From Hymenobacter telluris (GTDB lineage Bacteria; Bacteroidota; Bacteroidia; Cytophagales; Hymenobacteraceae), in assembly GCF_017313265.1 (NCBI RefSeq), contig NZ_JAFLQZ010000001.1:372001-436000 (forward strand): 64,000 bases of DNA. Reading direction: 5' to 3'. This document shows positions 23,334 to 32,939 of this stretch, piece after piece. Below the pieces are notes generated by a model. It was not told the DNA's origin. It saw only the letters and a program-made list of their open reading frames with translations, and did no database searches. Position numbers and translations under genes: made by a program. Position 1 is the first letter of the stretch; the number at the start of each line of letters is the position of its first letter.

Positions 23334-24692
23334 ATGTTTGATAACCTCAGTACCAAGCTCGACAAAGCCTTTAAAACCCTTAAAGGCCAGGGCAGCATCA
23401 CCGAAATCAACGTGGCGGCCACCATCAAGGAAATCCGCCGCGCCCTCGTTGACGCCGACGTAAACTACAAGGTGGCCAAGGAAGTCACCGACAAAATTAA
23501 GGACGAGGCCATGGGCCGCGACGTGCTAACTACCGTGTCGCCGGGCCAGCTCATGACCAAAATCGTCTATGATGAGCTAACCCAGCTCATGGGCGGCGAC
23601 AAAAAGGACATTGTTATCAAAGGTGACCCGGCCGTGGTGCTGCTCTCGGGCCTGCAAGGCTCGGGCAAAACCACGTTTGCCGGCAAGCTGGCTTCCTTTA
23701 TCAAGAAGCAAAACCGCACCGTGCTGTTGGTGGCCTGCGACGTGTACCGTCCGGCGGCTATCAACCAGCTGCAAGTGCTGGGCGAGCAGATTGGGGTGGA
23801 AGTGTACGCCGAGGTGGAAAACAAAAACCCGGTGGACATTTCGCGCAATGCCATTGAGTACGCCCGCAAAAACAACAAGAAGGTGGTTATCATCGACACC
23901 GCCGGCCGCCTGGCCGTGGACGAGCAGATGATGACTGAAATTGAAGCGGTGAAGCGGGCCATCAACCCGAGCGAAACGCTGTTCGTGGTGGACTCGATGA
24001 CCGGCCAGGACGCCGTAAATACCGCCAAAACCTTCAACGACCGGCTGAACTTTGATGGCGTAGTACTCACCAAGCTTGATGGTGACGCCCGCGGCGGTGC
24101 GGCGCTCAGCATCCGGGCCGTGGTGGAAAAGCCCATCAAGTTCATCTCGACCGGTGAGAAGATGGAAGCGCTGGACATGTTCTATCCCGACCGGATGGCG
24201 CAGCGGATCCTGGGCATGGGCGACGTAATTTCGCTGGTAGAGCGCGCGCAGCAGCAGTTTGATGAGGACGAAGCCAAGCGCATCAACCAGAAAATCCGCA
24301 AAAACCAATTCAACTTCGATGACTTCCTCTCGCAGCTGGAGCAGATCAAGAAGATGGGCAACCTGAAAGACTTGGTGGGCATGATTCCCGGCATGAGCAA
24401 GGCCATCAAAGACGTGGAAATCGACGATGATGCCTTCAAGCCTATCGAAAGCATTATCAAGAGCATGACCCCTTTCGAGCGCGCCAACCCCGATGTGCTC
24501 AATGGCTCCCGCCGCAAGCGCCTCGCCAAAGGCTCCGGCACCGATATTCAGCAGGTCAACAACCTGATGAAGCAGTTCGAGGACATGCGCAAAATGATGC
24601 GCACCATGAACAAGATGAGCCAGACCAAAGGCGGTATGCAGCAAATGGCCCGCATGATGGGCGGCATGGGCAAAGCCGGCGGTAAGTTCTAG
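23334..24692 (+). CDS. ffh: Signal recognition particle protein Ffh
   Basis: The GTPase of the signal recognition particle, binding 4.5S RNA and signal sequences of inner-membrane proteins. Its 452 residues are the normal length. The N domain spans 1-85. The G domain has the P-loop GLQGSGKT (106-113), DTAGRL (188-193) and TKLDGDARGG. The C-terminal M domain (about 325-452) is rich in Met (MMRTMNKMSQTKGGMQQMARMMGG). It is followed directly by a strong terminator. Confidence 0.98.
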   Translation: MFDNLSTKLDKAFKTLKGQGSITEINVAATIKEIRRALVDADVNYKVAKEVTDKIKDEAMGRDVLTTVSPGQLMTKIVYDELTQLMGGDKKDIVIKGDPAVVLLSGLQGSGKTTFAGKLASFIKKQNRTVLLVACDVYRPAAINQLQVLGEQIGVEVYAEVENKNPVDISRNAIEYARKNNKKVVIIDTAGRLAVDEQMMTEIEAVKRAINPSETLFVVDSMTGQDAVNTAKTFNDRLNFDGVVLTKLDGDARGGAALSIRAVVEKPIKFISTGEKMEALDMFYPDRMAQRILGMGDVISLVERAQQQFDEDEAKRINQKIRKNQFNFDDFLSQLEQIKKMGNLKDLVGMIPGMSKAIKDVEIDDDAFKPIESIIKSMTPFERANPDVLNGSRRKRLAKGSGTDIQQVNNLMKQFEDMRKMMRTMNKMSQTKGGMQQMARMMGGMGKAGGKF

Positions 24693-24708
24693 CCCTTATC
24701 CTGCGCTG

Positions 24709-24759
24709 AAAAAGCAATCGGCCCGGACGCTCCCACAGTGTCCGGGCCGATTGCTTTTT
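24709..24759 (+). terminator. Rho-independent terminator of ffh
   Basis: Perfect 20-bp arms (AAAAAGCAATCGGCCCGGAC, 24709-24728, with 24740-24759) and an 11-base loop, ending in a T-run, 17 bp after the ffh stop. Confidence 0.93.
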
Positions 24760-24784
24760 AAGGCATACCTATGACTGCTATATA

Positions 24785-24826
24785 ATACAAAACGCTCCCG
24801 CAACTACTTGCGGGAGCGTTTTGTAT
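24785..24826 (-). terminator. Terminator of the giant T9SS protein gene
   Basis: Perfect 19-bp arms (ATACAAAACGCTCCCGCAA, 24785-24803, with 24808-24826) and a 4-base loop, just 3' of the minus-strand gene ending at 24849. The symmetric A/T flanks allow it to act in both directions. Confidence 0.9.
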
Positions 24827-24848
24827 GAAGGAGTTAAGGAAGCAAACG

Positions 24849-27800
24849 TTAGTTGCGGATCATTGGCAGCGTGATAACTGTTTCGGCACCACGTACTCGC
24901 AGTAGATAAGAGCCGAGTGGCAGCGTGTGCAATTCCAGCGGATGCTGAAGGCCGCCTTTTAGCTCAAACTTTCCGAGCTGACGCCCGGCCAGGTCCAGTA
25001 CCTCTACGTGGTAGTCGGCTACAGGCAGGCCTGTCAGGTCGAGGGTGGCGCTGCCGGTGTGCGGGTTGGGGTAGAGGGCAATGGCGGCTTTTGCGTCGCG
25101 CACGAACCGTACCATCCGAACCGGGGAGTAGCTGCTGGTGCCGTCGCGGTCCACTTGCCGCAGGCGGTAGTAAATCGGCTTCAGCGACAGGCGAGCTGCG
25201 CCTTGGTCGATGTAGCGGTAAGTGGTTTCGCGGGTGGTAGTGCCCTGGCCCTGCACCGCGCCAATCTGCTCGAAGCTGCGGCCGTCTAGGCTGCGCTCCA
25301 CGTCGAAATGGTCGTTTTGCAGTTCGCTGGCCGTTACCCAATTCAGTACAGTATTTTGATTCACAGCCGCAGCCTCGAAGCTTTTCAGCTCCACCGGTAA
25401 TGGTCGGGCAATCATTACATCCTCGTAGGTATTGCCAGGGTTAGTGCCCGTATAGTTGCTGCCGCCAGCGGCTCCGTAATTGGCGTCGTTTGAGTAATAG
25501 TTGCCGCCGGGCTGGATAGTGGAACCAGCTGTAATACGTAACGGATTGGTGTAGCTTACGCCGGCACTAGCCTGATACGCAACGTTGTCGTTGGCCGTGG
25601 CCGCAATAGTCGCGCGGAAGACGATGCTTACCGATGCCCCTGCTGGAAGCGCGCCCAGGCTGAACGAAGGAGTGCTACCGCCGCTGCTAACTGCAAAGTC
25701 GATAGGCGTGCTTGATGTATTATCGGCCAGAATCAGTGTTACTTCGGGGGTAAAGGAATCGTCGAAGCTAAAAACGTTGTTTGCAAGGCTTGCAAAGATG
25801 TTTAAGTCATCGGCCACGCCTCCCGTGTTGGAAATGGTGAGAGTATACATAGCCGGATAGACGGCACTGCCCGGCGCGCCTACTCTGTTGCGGTTTGGAG
25901 TTTCTGTGCGCAAGGCAACAGTCAGCATTGGTAGGCAACCGCCTGCTCCGGCTATCGTGTTGGCAGTAGCGGTGCTTGTAGTAGTGCTGCTGCTGCCAGT
26001 GTTGCCGGCCGCTGCGCCAAAAGCGCGGCTGTCAGTATTAGTGCCACCCCGGGCACCAGCCGCTGTAGAGGCAGAAGCTAAGGCCGAGCTAGCATAAATG
26101 AAGCCACCGCCGCCGCCGCCGCCGGGTCCTACAGAAGCAGTAGCATTAGTTCGTGCATCGCCGCCTCGGCCACCGTCAGCACGCACGGTCAACCCATTCA
26201 AGCCTGACGCTACTCCACTCGGAGGCGAGGCCATCAGCAGTACAGTGCCGCCTGCTCCACCACCGCCGCCGCCTTCGGGTAAGGCGCCGGCGCTAGGTGC
26301 CGCACCGCCGCTTGCTTCTACAGTGGCAGTACCAGTTACAGATCCAGTGCGCAACAAAATGATGCCTCCTCCGGTACCCCCACTGCTTAGGTACTCATTG
26401 GCCGAAGTTGCATTGGTAGAGCCGGCTCCACCGCCGCCGCCCATTATGAGGCGCTCAGAGCTACCAGAAAAGACTACGCCGCCCGATGCCCGGGCCCCAC
26501 TACCAGTTGTTTCAGTACCAGTGCTTGCTCCCCAGCCACCAATTCCGCCTTTGCCAGCATTGCTACCACCGCCGCCGCCTGCGTTACCATTGTTGTTGGT
26601 GGGAGTGGAAGAAGTGGAGCCGCCGCCTGCATTACCGGGGGCTCCTTGCGCGGTACTACCGTTCACATAGCCTTCGCTACCTGTGTTTACTATCGTCGTG
26701 CCGCCTTCATACACATACCGAGGGGTACCGGCCGTGCCTTCGCCCTTCGAGCCGTGTGCTCCCGCACGTGTAGTGGCTGCCACATTACGGAAGGCGGAGG
26801 CGGCGGTCATACCATCGTAGCCTTTTGCGCCGCCGCCCCGGAACCCTTTCGCCGTCATAGACAGAGAAGAGCCGCTGCCATTGAAAATGGTTTTACCTGC
26901 TACATCCAGCACTAATACACCACCTGTGCTACCATCCCAGGCAGGACCGGTTACGGTGCTGCCAGCCGCGAAAGTGAGGGTTGCGTACTGAGGAACCCGA
27001 ATAACCTGGAAACGACGCTGCCCCGTTTGCGTGCCCGAAATGTTGGCATAATCAACAGTTTCGTATCCGTATGCTAGCCCTTTATTAAGAGTAATAGTTA
27101 GGTTGCCGCCTGAAGTGGTAATGCTTTTAACACTAGCATACTCGTAATGCCCGGCGGTGAAGTTTGTGGTTAAGTTTCCACTGGCTTCCCCACCGGCAAC
27201 TCCATCACCGTAGGCATCCGAGTTAGTCGTATTCAGATCGGCTCCCTGCATTTGCATAATCAACACCACATCGCCAACAGCAAGAGCGTTGGTTGCACCG
27301 CGCGTGGCGGTACTTACGCGTATAGTATTGTTGCCTGCTGCTACTGTTTGGTTGCCAGCATAGTAGGTGTTTAGGATTTGATTGGTGCCACTGACAGTGA
27401 ACGGGCCATCTTTGCCGGGAGTGGCGCAGGCCGTGCTTACGTTGGCAATACCACTGACTGTGGTAGTAATAGTTGCTGTGTTGTTGGCCGTAACGGGGTC
27501 GGGGATGGAATTGCCGGAAACGGCGGTGCCGGTTATCGTGCCGCTGGCTGGTACCACAATACTCACAGAGTTTGCAATGGGGGGCGCGCCGCTGGCTAGG
27601 CTGGCAACGGGGGCAAACGTAACCAAGCCGGTAGCGGCGTCATAACTTCCGCTGGATGGCGTGACACTGCCGGCTGGCAGCCGAGGCGCAAGTTGTAACG
27701 TAGCCGTCACGTTCTGGGCCGTAACGGAGCCCAGATTAGTGGTGCTCAGGTTGTAAGTAATGCGGGCCCCCGGATTGGCAGTAGCAGGCCCCGTAATGCT

Positions 27801-29042
27801 GGTTGCCACATCAGCGCCCTGCACGATAATTGTGATGTTGGCCGGACTAGAGGTGGAAGTTGTTTGGTTAAGGATGTCGTTGACGGTATATGGAATAGTA
27901 ACGGTACCCGCGAAATTTCCAGTAGGCTGAAACGTTACTTGCCCCATTGGGTCTACAGTAAAAGTGCCCTTACCCGGAACTGTGAGCGTATTTTGAATAC
28001 CAGGAGTGCCAAAATCCAAATCCAGAGAATTGGGCTGAAAACCAGTGCCCGGAAATATGTCGTTACTGATGGCATTGAGCGTAACCGGCTGGTCGTAGCG
28101 CGTGGCTGCTAGGTCGTCGTTGGCAAACGGGGCCTGCACGATATTCAGGTTGCGGATTTCGTGCACGTTGGTCAGACTGCCCGTCGAGCCCGAAAAGCCT
28201 AGCCGGAGCCGGTCAGGCGGCGTGCTAACCGTTACGTTATCAACAGTGGTGGTAACTACGCTGCCATGCTGTACGCGTACCGTTATACGGTAGGTGCGGG
28301 TGCTGCCAGAGCCGGTAGGTACCACGTCGATAAATGCCCGCCGATAGTCAGCGGAGCCGCTTTGGGCACGAGCGGTGGGCACATCCAGGCTGAACCCGAG
28401 TTGGTTGAGTGCCGTGCCCGTTAAGTAAGGATAGTCAGTGGCGCTGGACCCGTCGCCAGCTCCCCGGATGGAAATAGCATCCGGGGTGAAACCGGGTCCG
28501 CCGTTGCGGCCTTCGGTAGGGTTGGCGAAGTTGCCGAACTCATCGATACCAATACCGATGTAGCCGCGGGAAACCCCTGGCGCCGCCGGGGCATTGGTTT
28601 TCTGGGCGTAGCCCAACGAGCCGCCCGATGCGCCAATGCGGAAGCCGCTGGCTGGCTGACCGGCTTCGTCTACCAGAAATACACTGAAGCCATCTGCTCC
28701 GCTACCACCGTAGGCAAAAAATTCAAAGGAAATAGTAAATCCATCCGGTGCATCAAAGCCTACATTATCGATGATGGAACCCGCTTGGTCGGTGGCGGCG
28801 CTGGTTAGCCGTAGGTAGCCTTGACCAACTGCATCATTGCCTGTTTGGCCAGTGCCGGTCAGGCGGGCTGCTCCGCTGATAGTAAAATTAGGGGCCGAGG
28901 CATTTTTGAAGGTTTCGTTTCGCGGAAACTGCGCATACGCCTGCTGGGTAGCACCAAACAGAAGTGTTGCCGGTAACAGTAATCGAACGGGCTTTATTAG
29001 CCGAATGCCAGCCTGGCGTAAAGAGGGGAGAATTGTTTTCAT
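24849..29042 (-). CDS. Giant secreted glycine-rich protein, lectin-like N-terminus, T9SS type A tail
   Basis: 1397 residues with an N-terminal export signal (LLLPATLLFGATQQAYAQ). Residues about 40-300 form an L-type-lectin-like sandwich (GFTISFEFFAYGGSGADGFS, GIGIDEFGNF). A cadherin/Ig-like segment follows (NDIFPGTGFQPNS, IPYTVNDI), then DUF11 (ATANPGARITYNLSTTNLG). From about 640 to 1060 the chain is Gly/Ser/Thr/Ala-rich with long G runs. The C-terminus has the fibronectin-like LPVELKSFEA...VLNWVTASE block and a type A T9SS signal (LYPNPHTGSATL). It is probably a surface adhesin or matrix protein. Promoter elements lie at 29171-29201. Confidence 0.87.
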   Translation of the reverse strand: MKTILPSLRQAGIRLIKPVRLLLPATLLFGATQQAYAQFPRNETFKNASAPNFTISGAARLTGTGQTGNDAVGQGYLRLTSAATDQAGSIIDNVGFDAPDGFTISFEFFAYGGSGADGFSVFLVDEAGQPASGFRIGASGGSLGYAQKTNAPAAPGVSRGYIGIGIDEFGNFANPTEGRNGGPGFTPDAISIRGAGDGSSATDYPYLTGTALNQLGFSLDVPTARAQSGSADYRRAFIDVVPTGSGSTRTYRITVRVQHGSVVTTTVDNVTVSTPPDRLRLGFSGSTGSLTNVHEIRNLNIVQAPFANDDLAATRYDQPVTLNAISNDIFPGTGFQPNSLDLDFGTPGIQNTLTVPGKGTFTVDPMGQVTFQPTGNFAGTVTIPYTVNDILNQTTSTSSPANITIIVQGADVATSITGPATANPGARITYNLSTTNLGSVTAQNVTATLQLAPRLPAGSVTPSSGSYDAATGLVTFAPVASLASGAPPIANSVSIVVPASGTITGTAVSGNSIPDPVTANNTATITTTVSGIANVSTACATPGKDGPFTVSGTNQILNTYYAGNQTVAAGNNTIRVSTATRGATNALAVGDVVLIMQMQGADLNTTNSDAYGDGVAGGEASGNLTTNFTAGHYEYASVKSITTSGGNLTITLNKGLAYGYETVDYANISGTQTGQRRFQVIRVPQYATLTFAAGSTVTGPAWDGSTGGVLVLDVAGKTIFNGSGSSLSMTAKGFRGGGAKGYDGMTAASAFRNVAATTRAGAHGSKGEGTAGTPRYVYEGGTTIVNTGSEGYVNGSTAQGAPGNAGGGSTSSTPTNNNGNAGGGGGSNAGKGGIGGWGASTGTETTGSGARASGGVVFSGSSERLIMGGGGGAGSTNATSANEYLSSGGTGGGIILLRTGSVTGTATVEASGGAAPSAGALPEGGGGGGAGGTVLLMASPPSGVASGLNGLTVRADGGRGGDARTNATASVGPGGGGGGGFIYASSALASASTAAGARGGTNTDSRAFGAAAGNTGSSSTTTSTATANTIAGAGGCLPMLTVALRTETPNRNRVGAPGSAVYPAMYTLTISNTGGVADDLNIFASLANNVFSFDDSFTPEVTLILADNTSSTPIDFAVSSGGSTPSFSLGALPAGASVSIVFRATIAATANDNVAYQASAGVSYTNPLRITAGSTIQPGGNYYSNDANYGAAGGSNYTGTNPGNTYEDVMIARPLPVELKSFEAAAVNQNTVLNWVTASELQNDHFDVERSLDGRSFEQIGAVQGQGTTTRETTYRYIDQGAARLSLKPIYYRLRQVDRDGTSSYSPVRMVRFVRDAKAAIALYPNPHTGSATLDLTGLPVADYHVEVLDLAGRQLGKFELKGGLQHPLELHTLPLGSYLLRVRGAETVITLPMIRN

Positions 29043-29170
29043 TGTAGTGTAGGTTGGATTTGTAACGCGGATAGAAGTTCGAGCTAGTGTGCTCTTTGTG
29101 CGGAGAATTGTTCAATTTTATCTTTCCCCTCTAATCTACATAATAGCAGCAGCAACACTAACCTTCAGGG

Positions 29171-29201
29171 CAAATATAGAAGCCTGTCATTGGCTTGCAA
29201 A
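29171..29201 (-). promoter_or_regulatory. Bacteroidota promoter of the giant glycine-rich protein
   Basis: Minus strand TTTGC (29197-29201) followed by 18 bases and TATATTTG (29171-29178), close to the TTTG-N19-TAnnTTTG consensus. Confidence 0.65.
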
Positions 29202-29332
29202 TTGTACTTTATGATTTCAAATCAAATCTGTTGATTCGCTGTAAGAAAGATTCTAAAACAAAAAAAGACAATAGTTAAGTCCTATTAAGTTTTAAATAAA
29301 CCAAAAATGATAACTGTAGCTATGTGCAAACA

Positions 29333-29380
29333 CAAATCCCCTGCTGCTGTTCGAGTAGCTGAACAGTAGCAGGGGATTTG
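29333..29380 (-). terminator. Terminator of the guanine deaminase gene
   Basis: 20-bp arms (CAAATCCCCTGCTGCTGTTC, 29333-29352, with 29361-29380, one G-T mismatch) and an 8-base loop, 17 bp past the deaminase stop codon. Confidence 0.85.
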
Positions 29381-29397
29381 TATGTATTGTGTTATGC

Positions 29398-29874
29398 TTA
29401 GTAGTTTGTCTTAGTTTCGTGCGCTGCCCAGGCTTCAAAGCCTTGTTTAGATTCGTCTCGTAATAATTCTATCATACGGATTCTGCGTTGCTCCAGTGGC
29501 TTCTGAATCTCATCGTAGATGAACTGGTCGTCGAAGCCGGCGGCGGCGGCATCCTGTTTGGTGTTGCCATAGAACACGCGGCGGGGCCGGGCCCAGTAAA
29601 TAGCGCCGAGGCACATCGGGCAGGGCTCACAGGAAGTGTATAGGTCGCAGCCGTCCAACTGAAACGTGCCGAGCGTAGTGCACGCCTTTCGGATGGCATC
29701 TACCTCGGCGTGGCAGGTAGGGTCGTTGGTGCTGGTTACTTGGTTGAAGCCACGGGCAATGATGACGCCGTCTTTCACTACAACGGCTCCAAACGGACCG
29801 CCGTGGCCGGCCTGCATTTTTTCAATGGAAAGGCGAATAGCTTCGCGCATGAAGTCGGGGTTGGGTGCTTCCAT
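29398..29874 (-). CDS. guaD: Nucleoside/guanine deaminase (CMP/dCMP deaminase family)
   Basis: This is a cytoplasmic zinc hydrolase of 158 residues in the cytidine-deaminase superfamily. The catalytic motifs are His55-Ala-Glu57 in PTCHAEVDA and Cys85-x-x-Cys88 in SCEPCPMCLGA, which bind zinc and activate water. The block GPFGAVVVKDG and the C-terminal YDEIQKPLEQRRI fit the guanine deaminase branch more than tRNA adenosine deaminase. It would convert guanine to xanthine. It is a single-gene unit with its own terminator. Confidence 0.85.
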   Translation of the reverse strand: MEAPNPDFMREAIRLSIEKMQAGHGGPFGAVVVKDGVIIARGFNQVTSTNDPTCHAEVDAIRKACTTLGTFQLDGCDLYTSCEPCPMCLGAIYWARPRRVFYGNTKQDAAAAGFDDQFIYDEIQKPLEQRRIRMIELLRDESKQGFEAWAAHETKTNY

Positions 29875-30089
29875 GCTGATCAGGGAATGAGGTGAGAAAC
29901 AAGTGGCAGTATGGACAAAGCCGCAAGGTACAGCCCATAGCCGGCAGCCACGGTAATTGATTTTGGGGTGGAGACAAAAAGAAAATATACTTCTCTGAAC
30001 ATATTTAGGGAGTAGGAGTAGTAAGAGGGTACTGTTTAGCTGCTGGGCGAAAATCCGGCAGTATTTCTAACTCCCATCCTCATAGTAGT

Positions 30090-31976
30090 ATGCATCAAAA
30101 ACTTACGCATTTGCTGGCCGGCTTGTTGATCCTGCTGTTCAGCCTTCCTTCGCAAGCCGACCATCTACGGGCGCACCTACTGCTGGGTGCCACCCTTACT
30201 GGCAGCCAAGAGGTACCGGCCGTCACGACGGCAGCGCGCGGTGCCGTGAGCTTCACCGTGAATGCCACGCGGGACACGCTATTTATTTCCGGGGCTTTCA
30301 GTGGCTTGAGTGGGCCCATTACCATGGCGCATACGCACTTGGGATTCCGCGGAGTATCGGGGCCGGTGGTAACTGATTTATTCCGCTTCATCCGGGGCAA
30401 CCGCATTCAGGGCTTCCTCACCGGCACCGACATCGACCGGGGCAAGCTGGACCGCTACCTGCGCGGTGGCTACTACCTGAACGTGCACACGGCGGCCAAC
30501 CCCAGCGGCGAAATCCGGGGGCAGATTGAGCTGGAAAAAGACGAACACTACATAGCGGTACTTTCGGGCGCCAACGAGGTACCTCCCGTTACAACTTCGG
30601 CCGTGGGTATTGGCACATTCAGCTTGGCTCAAGCCCAGGACAAGATGAAATTTCGGGTGGTGGCCACCGGGCTTAGTGGGGCCATTACCGACGCGCATTT
30701 TCACCAGGGGCTGCCTGGCGTAGCCGGCGGCGTTATTCAAAGCCTCCTAACGTACGTAAGCGGCAACGTAATTGAAGGTGAGCTGACGCCTGACGCAACG
30801 GTGCTGGCGGCGCTGGCCAGCGGCCAAGTGTACATCAATATTCATACGGCCGCTAATCCCGGCGGCGAAATCCGGGGCCAACTGGTGCGGCAAGTGCGCC
30901 ACCTCGGCCACGATGCGCGCCTGGATGGCGCGCAGATGGTACCCGCTGTAACCACAACTGCCAAAGCTGTGGCCTTCGGGCGGCTCAACGCCACCTTCGA
31001 CACCTTGCAGGTGTTCTTGGCCCACACCGGCCTCAGTGCCTCCCCAACTAGCCTCACCGTCTTTGCCAAAGAGCTAGGACAGGCCAACACTGCTGCCGAT
31101 TTGATTAGCACTGTTTCATTAACAGGAGCCCCGGCTGCTTTCAGCGTGAGCTTCACCGGCTTATCGTCGGCAGCGGTTAATCTGTTTCTGACGGGCGGGG
31201 TAAATTTCGTGCTCAACACGGCAGCCAATCCCAACGGCGAAATCCGGGGGCAGGTGTACCGGTTGGCGCGTGAGGGGTATACCTTCTCCATGAATGGCAG
31301 CCAGGAGCGCCCCACGCCCAATGCCAGCACTGCCTACGGGTCCGGCTTTGTGAGCATGGACCGTGACCAGAGCAATGTGCACTTCAGCTTGGCCTGGGGA
31401 GGATTGAGTGGTCCGGTTACGGGCGGGCATTTCCACACGGGCCTGCGCAACCAGGGCGGCCCAGTGGTGTTTGAACTTAGCCCATTTTACACGCCTGCTG
31501 GCAATACCGCCATTTCGGCCGAAGGGTTCTGGCAGCCTACCGGCAACGCAGCCCCCAATGCAGCCGCGCCGTTTACCGCTCGCCGCGCCCTCCAGTTCCG
31601 CCGCGACAGTATCTACGCCAATATTCACACCGCGCTTTATCCGGCCGGCGAAATCCGGGGCCAGGTATTTCGCGGTGCCCGCGACCTGGCCATCGTGCTC
31701 AGTACCCAGCCGGCGGTACTCGTTGCCGAATCGTTTGGCTACTATCCAAACCCCTTCCACGATGCCGTTACCCTGTCTTTTGATTCGCGGGTAGCAGGTA
31801 CCGCCTCTGTTAAGGTGGCTGATTTGGTGGGCCGTACTGTAGTTACACGGCCATTGGCGGTGAAAGCCGGAGCTAATCAGCCGCAGCTTGATTTAGCTGG
31901 TGTAGCGCCCGGCGTTTATTTGGTTACAATAGAAATTGCAGGCTCTCGGCTGGTAAGCCGATTAGTGAAAGAGTAG
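30090..31976 (+). CDS. Four-repeat CHRD-domain secreted protein with T9SS type A tail
   Basis: 628 residues with a signal peptide (LAGLLILLFSLPSQADH). Four CHRD domains start near residues 33, 153, 275 and 393, each opening with an L/M-x-G-x-Q/N-E/M-x-P motif (LTGSQEVPAVTT, LSGANEVPPVTT, LDGAQMVPAVTT, MNGSQERPTPNA). Each closes with a GEIRGQ motif (NPSGEIRGQ, NPGGEIRGQ, NPNGEIRGQ, YPAGEIRGQ). The C-terminus is a T9SS type A sorting signal (FGYYPNPFHDAVTLSF). CHRD domains occur in chordin and in many bacterial surface proteins, and their bacterial role is unknown to me. Confidence 0.92.
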   Translation: MHQKLTHLLAGLLILLFSLPSQADHLRAHLLLGATLTGSQEVPAVTTAARGAVSFTVNATRDTLFISGAFSGLSGPITMAHTHLGFRGVSGPVVTDLFRFIRGNRIQGFLTGTDIDRGKLDRYLRGGYYLNVHTAANPSGEIRGQIELEKDEHYIAVLSGANEVPPVTTSAVGIGTFSLAQAQDKMKFRVVATGLSGAITDAHFHQGLPGVAGGVIQSLLTYVSGNVIEGELTPDATVLAALASGQVYINIHTAANPGGEIRGQLVRQVRHLGHDARLDGAQMVPAVTTTAKAVAFGRLNATFDTLQVFLAHTGLSASPTSLTVFAKELGQANTAADLISTVSLTGAPAAFSVSFTGLSSAAVNLFLTGGVNFVLNTAANPNGEIRGQVYRLAREGYTFSMNGSQERPTPNASTAYGSGFVSMDRDQSNVHFSLAWGGLSGPVTGGHFHTGLRNQGGPVVFELSPFYTPAGNTAISAEGFWQPTGNAAPNAAAPFTARRALQFRRDSIYANIHTALYPAGEIRGQVFRGARDLAIVLSTQPAVLVAESFGYYPNPFHDAVTLSFDSRVAGTASVKVADLVGRTVVTRPLAVKAGANQPQLDLAGVAPGVYLVTIEIAGSRLVSRLVKE

Positions 31977-31996
31977 CAATCCAGTCAACGCCTAGC

Positions 31997-32031
31997 GGAA
32001 TACCCAGCTGCCTAAACCAGCTGGGTATTCC
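31997..32031 (+). terminator. Terminator of the CHRD protein gene
   Basis: Perfect 14-bp arms GGAATACCCAGCTG (31997-32010) and CAGCTGGGTATTCC (32018-32031) with a 7-base loop, 20 bp after the stop codon; no strong T-run follows. Confidence 0.8.
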
Positions 32032-32134
32032 AAATAAAGTTCCTTTGTTCTATTGTATCCAGTGCTTTTGGCGCGGTAGTTGTACGCGTTTTAGTAGAAA
32101 GAATACTTTTTTAGGTGTTTTGGTTGTGGAAAAG

Positions 32135-32162
32135 AGGCGGCTCGTTGAGTCGCCTTTTTTTA
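32135..32162 (+). terminator. Orphan rho-independent terminator
   Basis: AGGCGGCTC (32135-32143) pairs with GAGTCGCCT (32147-32155; one G-T pair) with a 3-base loop and is followed by a T7 tract. It lies 159 bp past the CHRD stop, after that gene's own terminator, so it may end a short transcript starting between them. Confidence 0.8.
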
Positions 32163-32461
32163 TGGCTGACGACCAGCTACTTATACGCTCTTCTTGCTTT
32201 GATAAGAGTGGACTAGGAGTTGGTAACAGAGGTTATTGATTGGGGGCAGAAACAATGCGCACCGCTGCTGCCGGACCGGGAAGGCACAAGTGGAGGCGTG
32301 GGCGCGACAACCGCCGGTTTGTGAATGCCGTGCTGTAATTAGCGCGCAATAGGCCCAGCGAGTGAGGCAATTGGCACCCCACATACTCACGCATGGGCCC
32401 GGCCGAGTTGTGCAGAAGCTACTGAAGCGGTAGTGATGCCTTCTAATCGTTTCTTTCGCTT

Positions 32462-32812
32462 ATGCGTTTACGGCTTATGACTACATCCTCCGTCCCCGCG
32501 CTTTTTGTACACCACGTCTTGTTTTACACCCCGGCCGGCGCCAGCGAGGCAGATAAGCAAACTCTTTTGGAAGGGCTGCATAAGCTCGCGCGCATTCCTT
32601 CCATTAAAATGGCGCACATCGGTACGCCCGCCCCAACCAACCGCGACGTAATAGAGCGCACCTACACGTATTCCTGGCTCTGCCTGTTCGATAATGCCGA
32701 GCAAGAAGAAGAGTATCAGCAACATCCCATTCACGACGAGTTCCGCAACCAGTACGCCCGTTACTGGGAGAAAGTCGTGATATATGATGCTATTGGCCCC
32801 AGCTTGAGCTAG
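32462..32812 (+). CDS. Dabb (stress-responsive A/B barrel) family protein
   Basis: 116 residues; the start could also be the second ATG at 32477 (MTTSSVPALF), which would give 111. It is a small ferredoxin-like A/B barrel: FVHHVLFYTP opens the domain and supplies the conserved His pair, followed by LEGLHKLARIP, YSWLCLFDNAEQEEEYQQHPIHDEF and VVIYDAI. Such proteins are dimeric and cytoplasmic, and their substrates are mostly unknown. It converges with the glycosidase operon to its right. Confidence 0.85.
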   Translation: MRLRLMTTSSVPALFVHHVLFYTPAGASEADKQTLLEGLHKLARIPSIKMAHIGTPAPTNRDVIERTYTYSWLCLFDNAEQEEEYQQHPIHDEFRNQYARYWEKVVIYDAIGPSLS

Positions 32813-32939
32813 CCGGTAGGGCTCAGAAACTACCGGTTCCGCTGCTAATCAGTATTCAGCATAATGAGTCCAGCCTTCGCCAAACCTGTTGTGGAAGAGG
32901 TAGTTGGTTAGCAGAGAGAATAGGAAGCCTGGCCAGTTT

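Larger units (their letters stand above)
29043..29397. other. Intergenic region with promoter and terminator
   Basis: The AT-rich 355-bp spacer holds the promoter of the giant protein (29171-29201) and the terminator of the deaminase gene (29333-29380). The implied untranslated leader of the giant gene is about 120 bases, with no obvious structure. I see no gene in it. Confidence 0.65.
31977..32461. other. Intergenic region with two terminators and a possible small RNA
   Basis: The 485-bp spacer holds the terminator of the CHRD gene (31997-32031) and a second, independent terminator at 32135-32162 with no annotated gene before it. The rest (32163-32461) shows no convincing open frame or repeat. 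Confidence 0.6.

Noticed and set aside
32045..32239. 64-codon plus-strand frame after the CHRD gene
   Set aside because: It runs through a strong terminator hairpin and has no family features.
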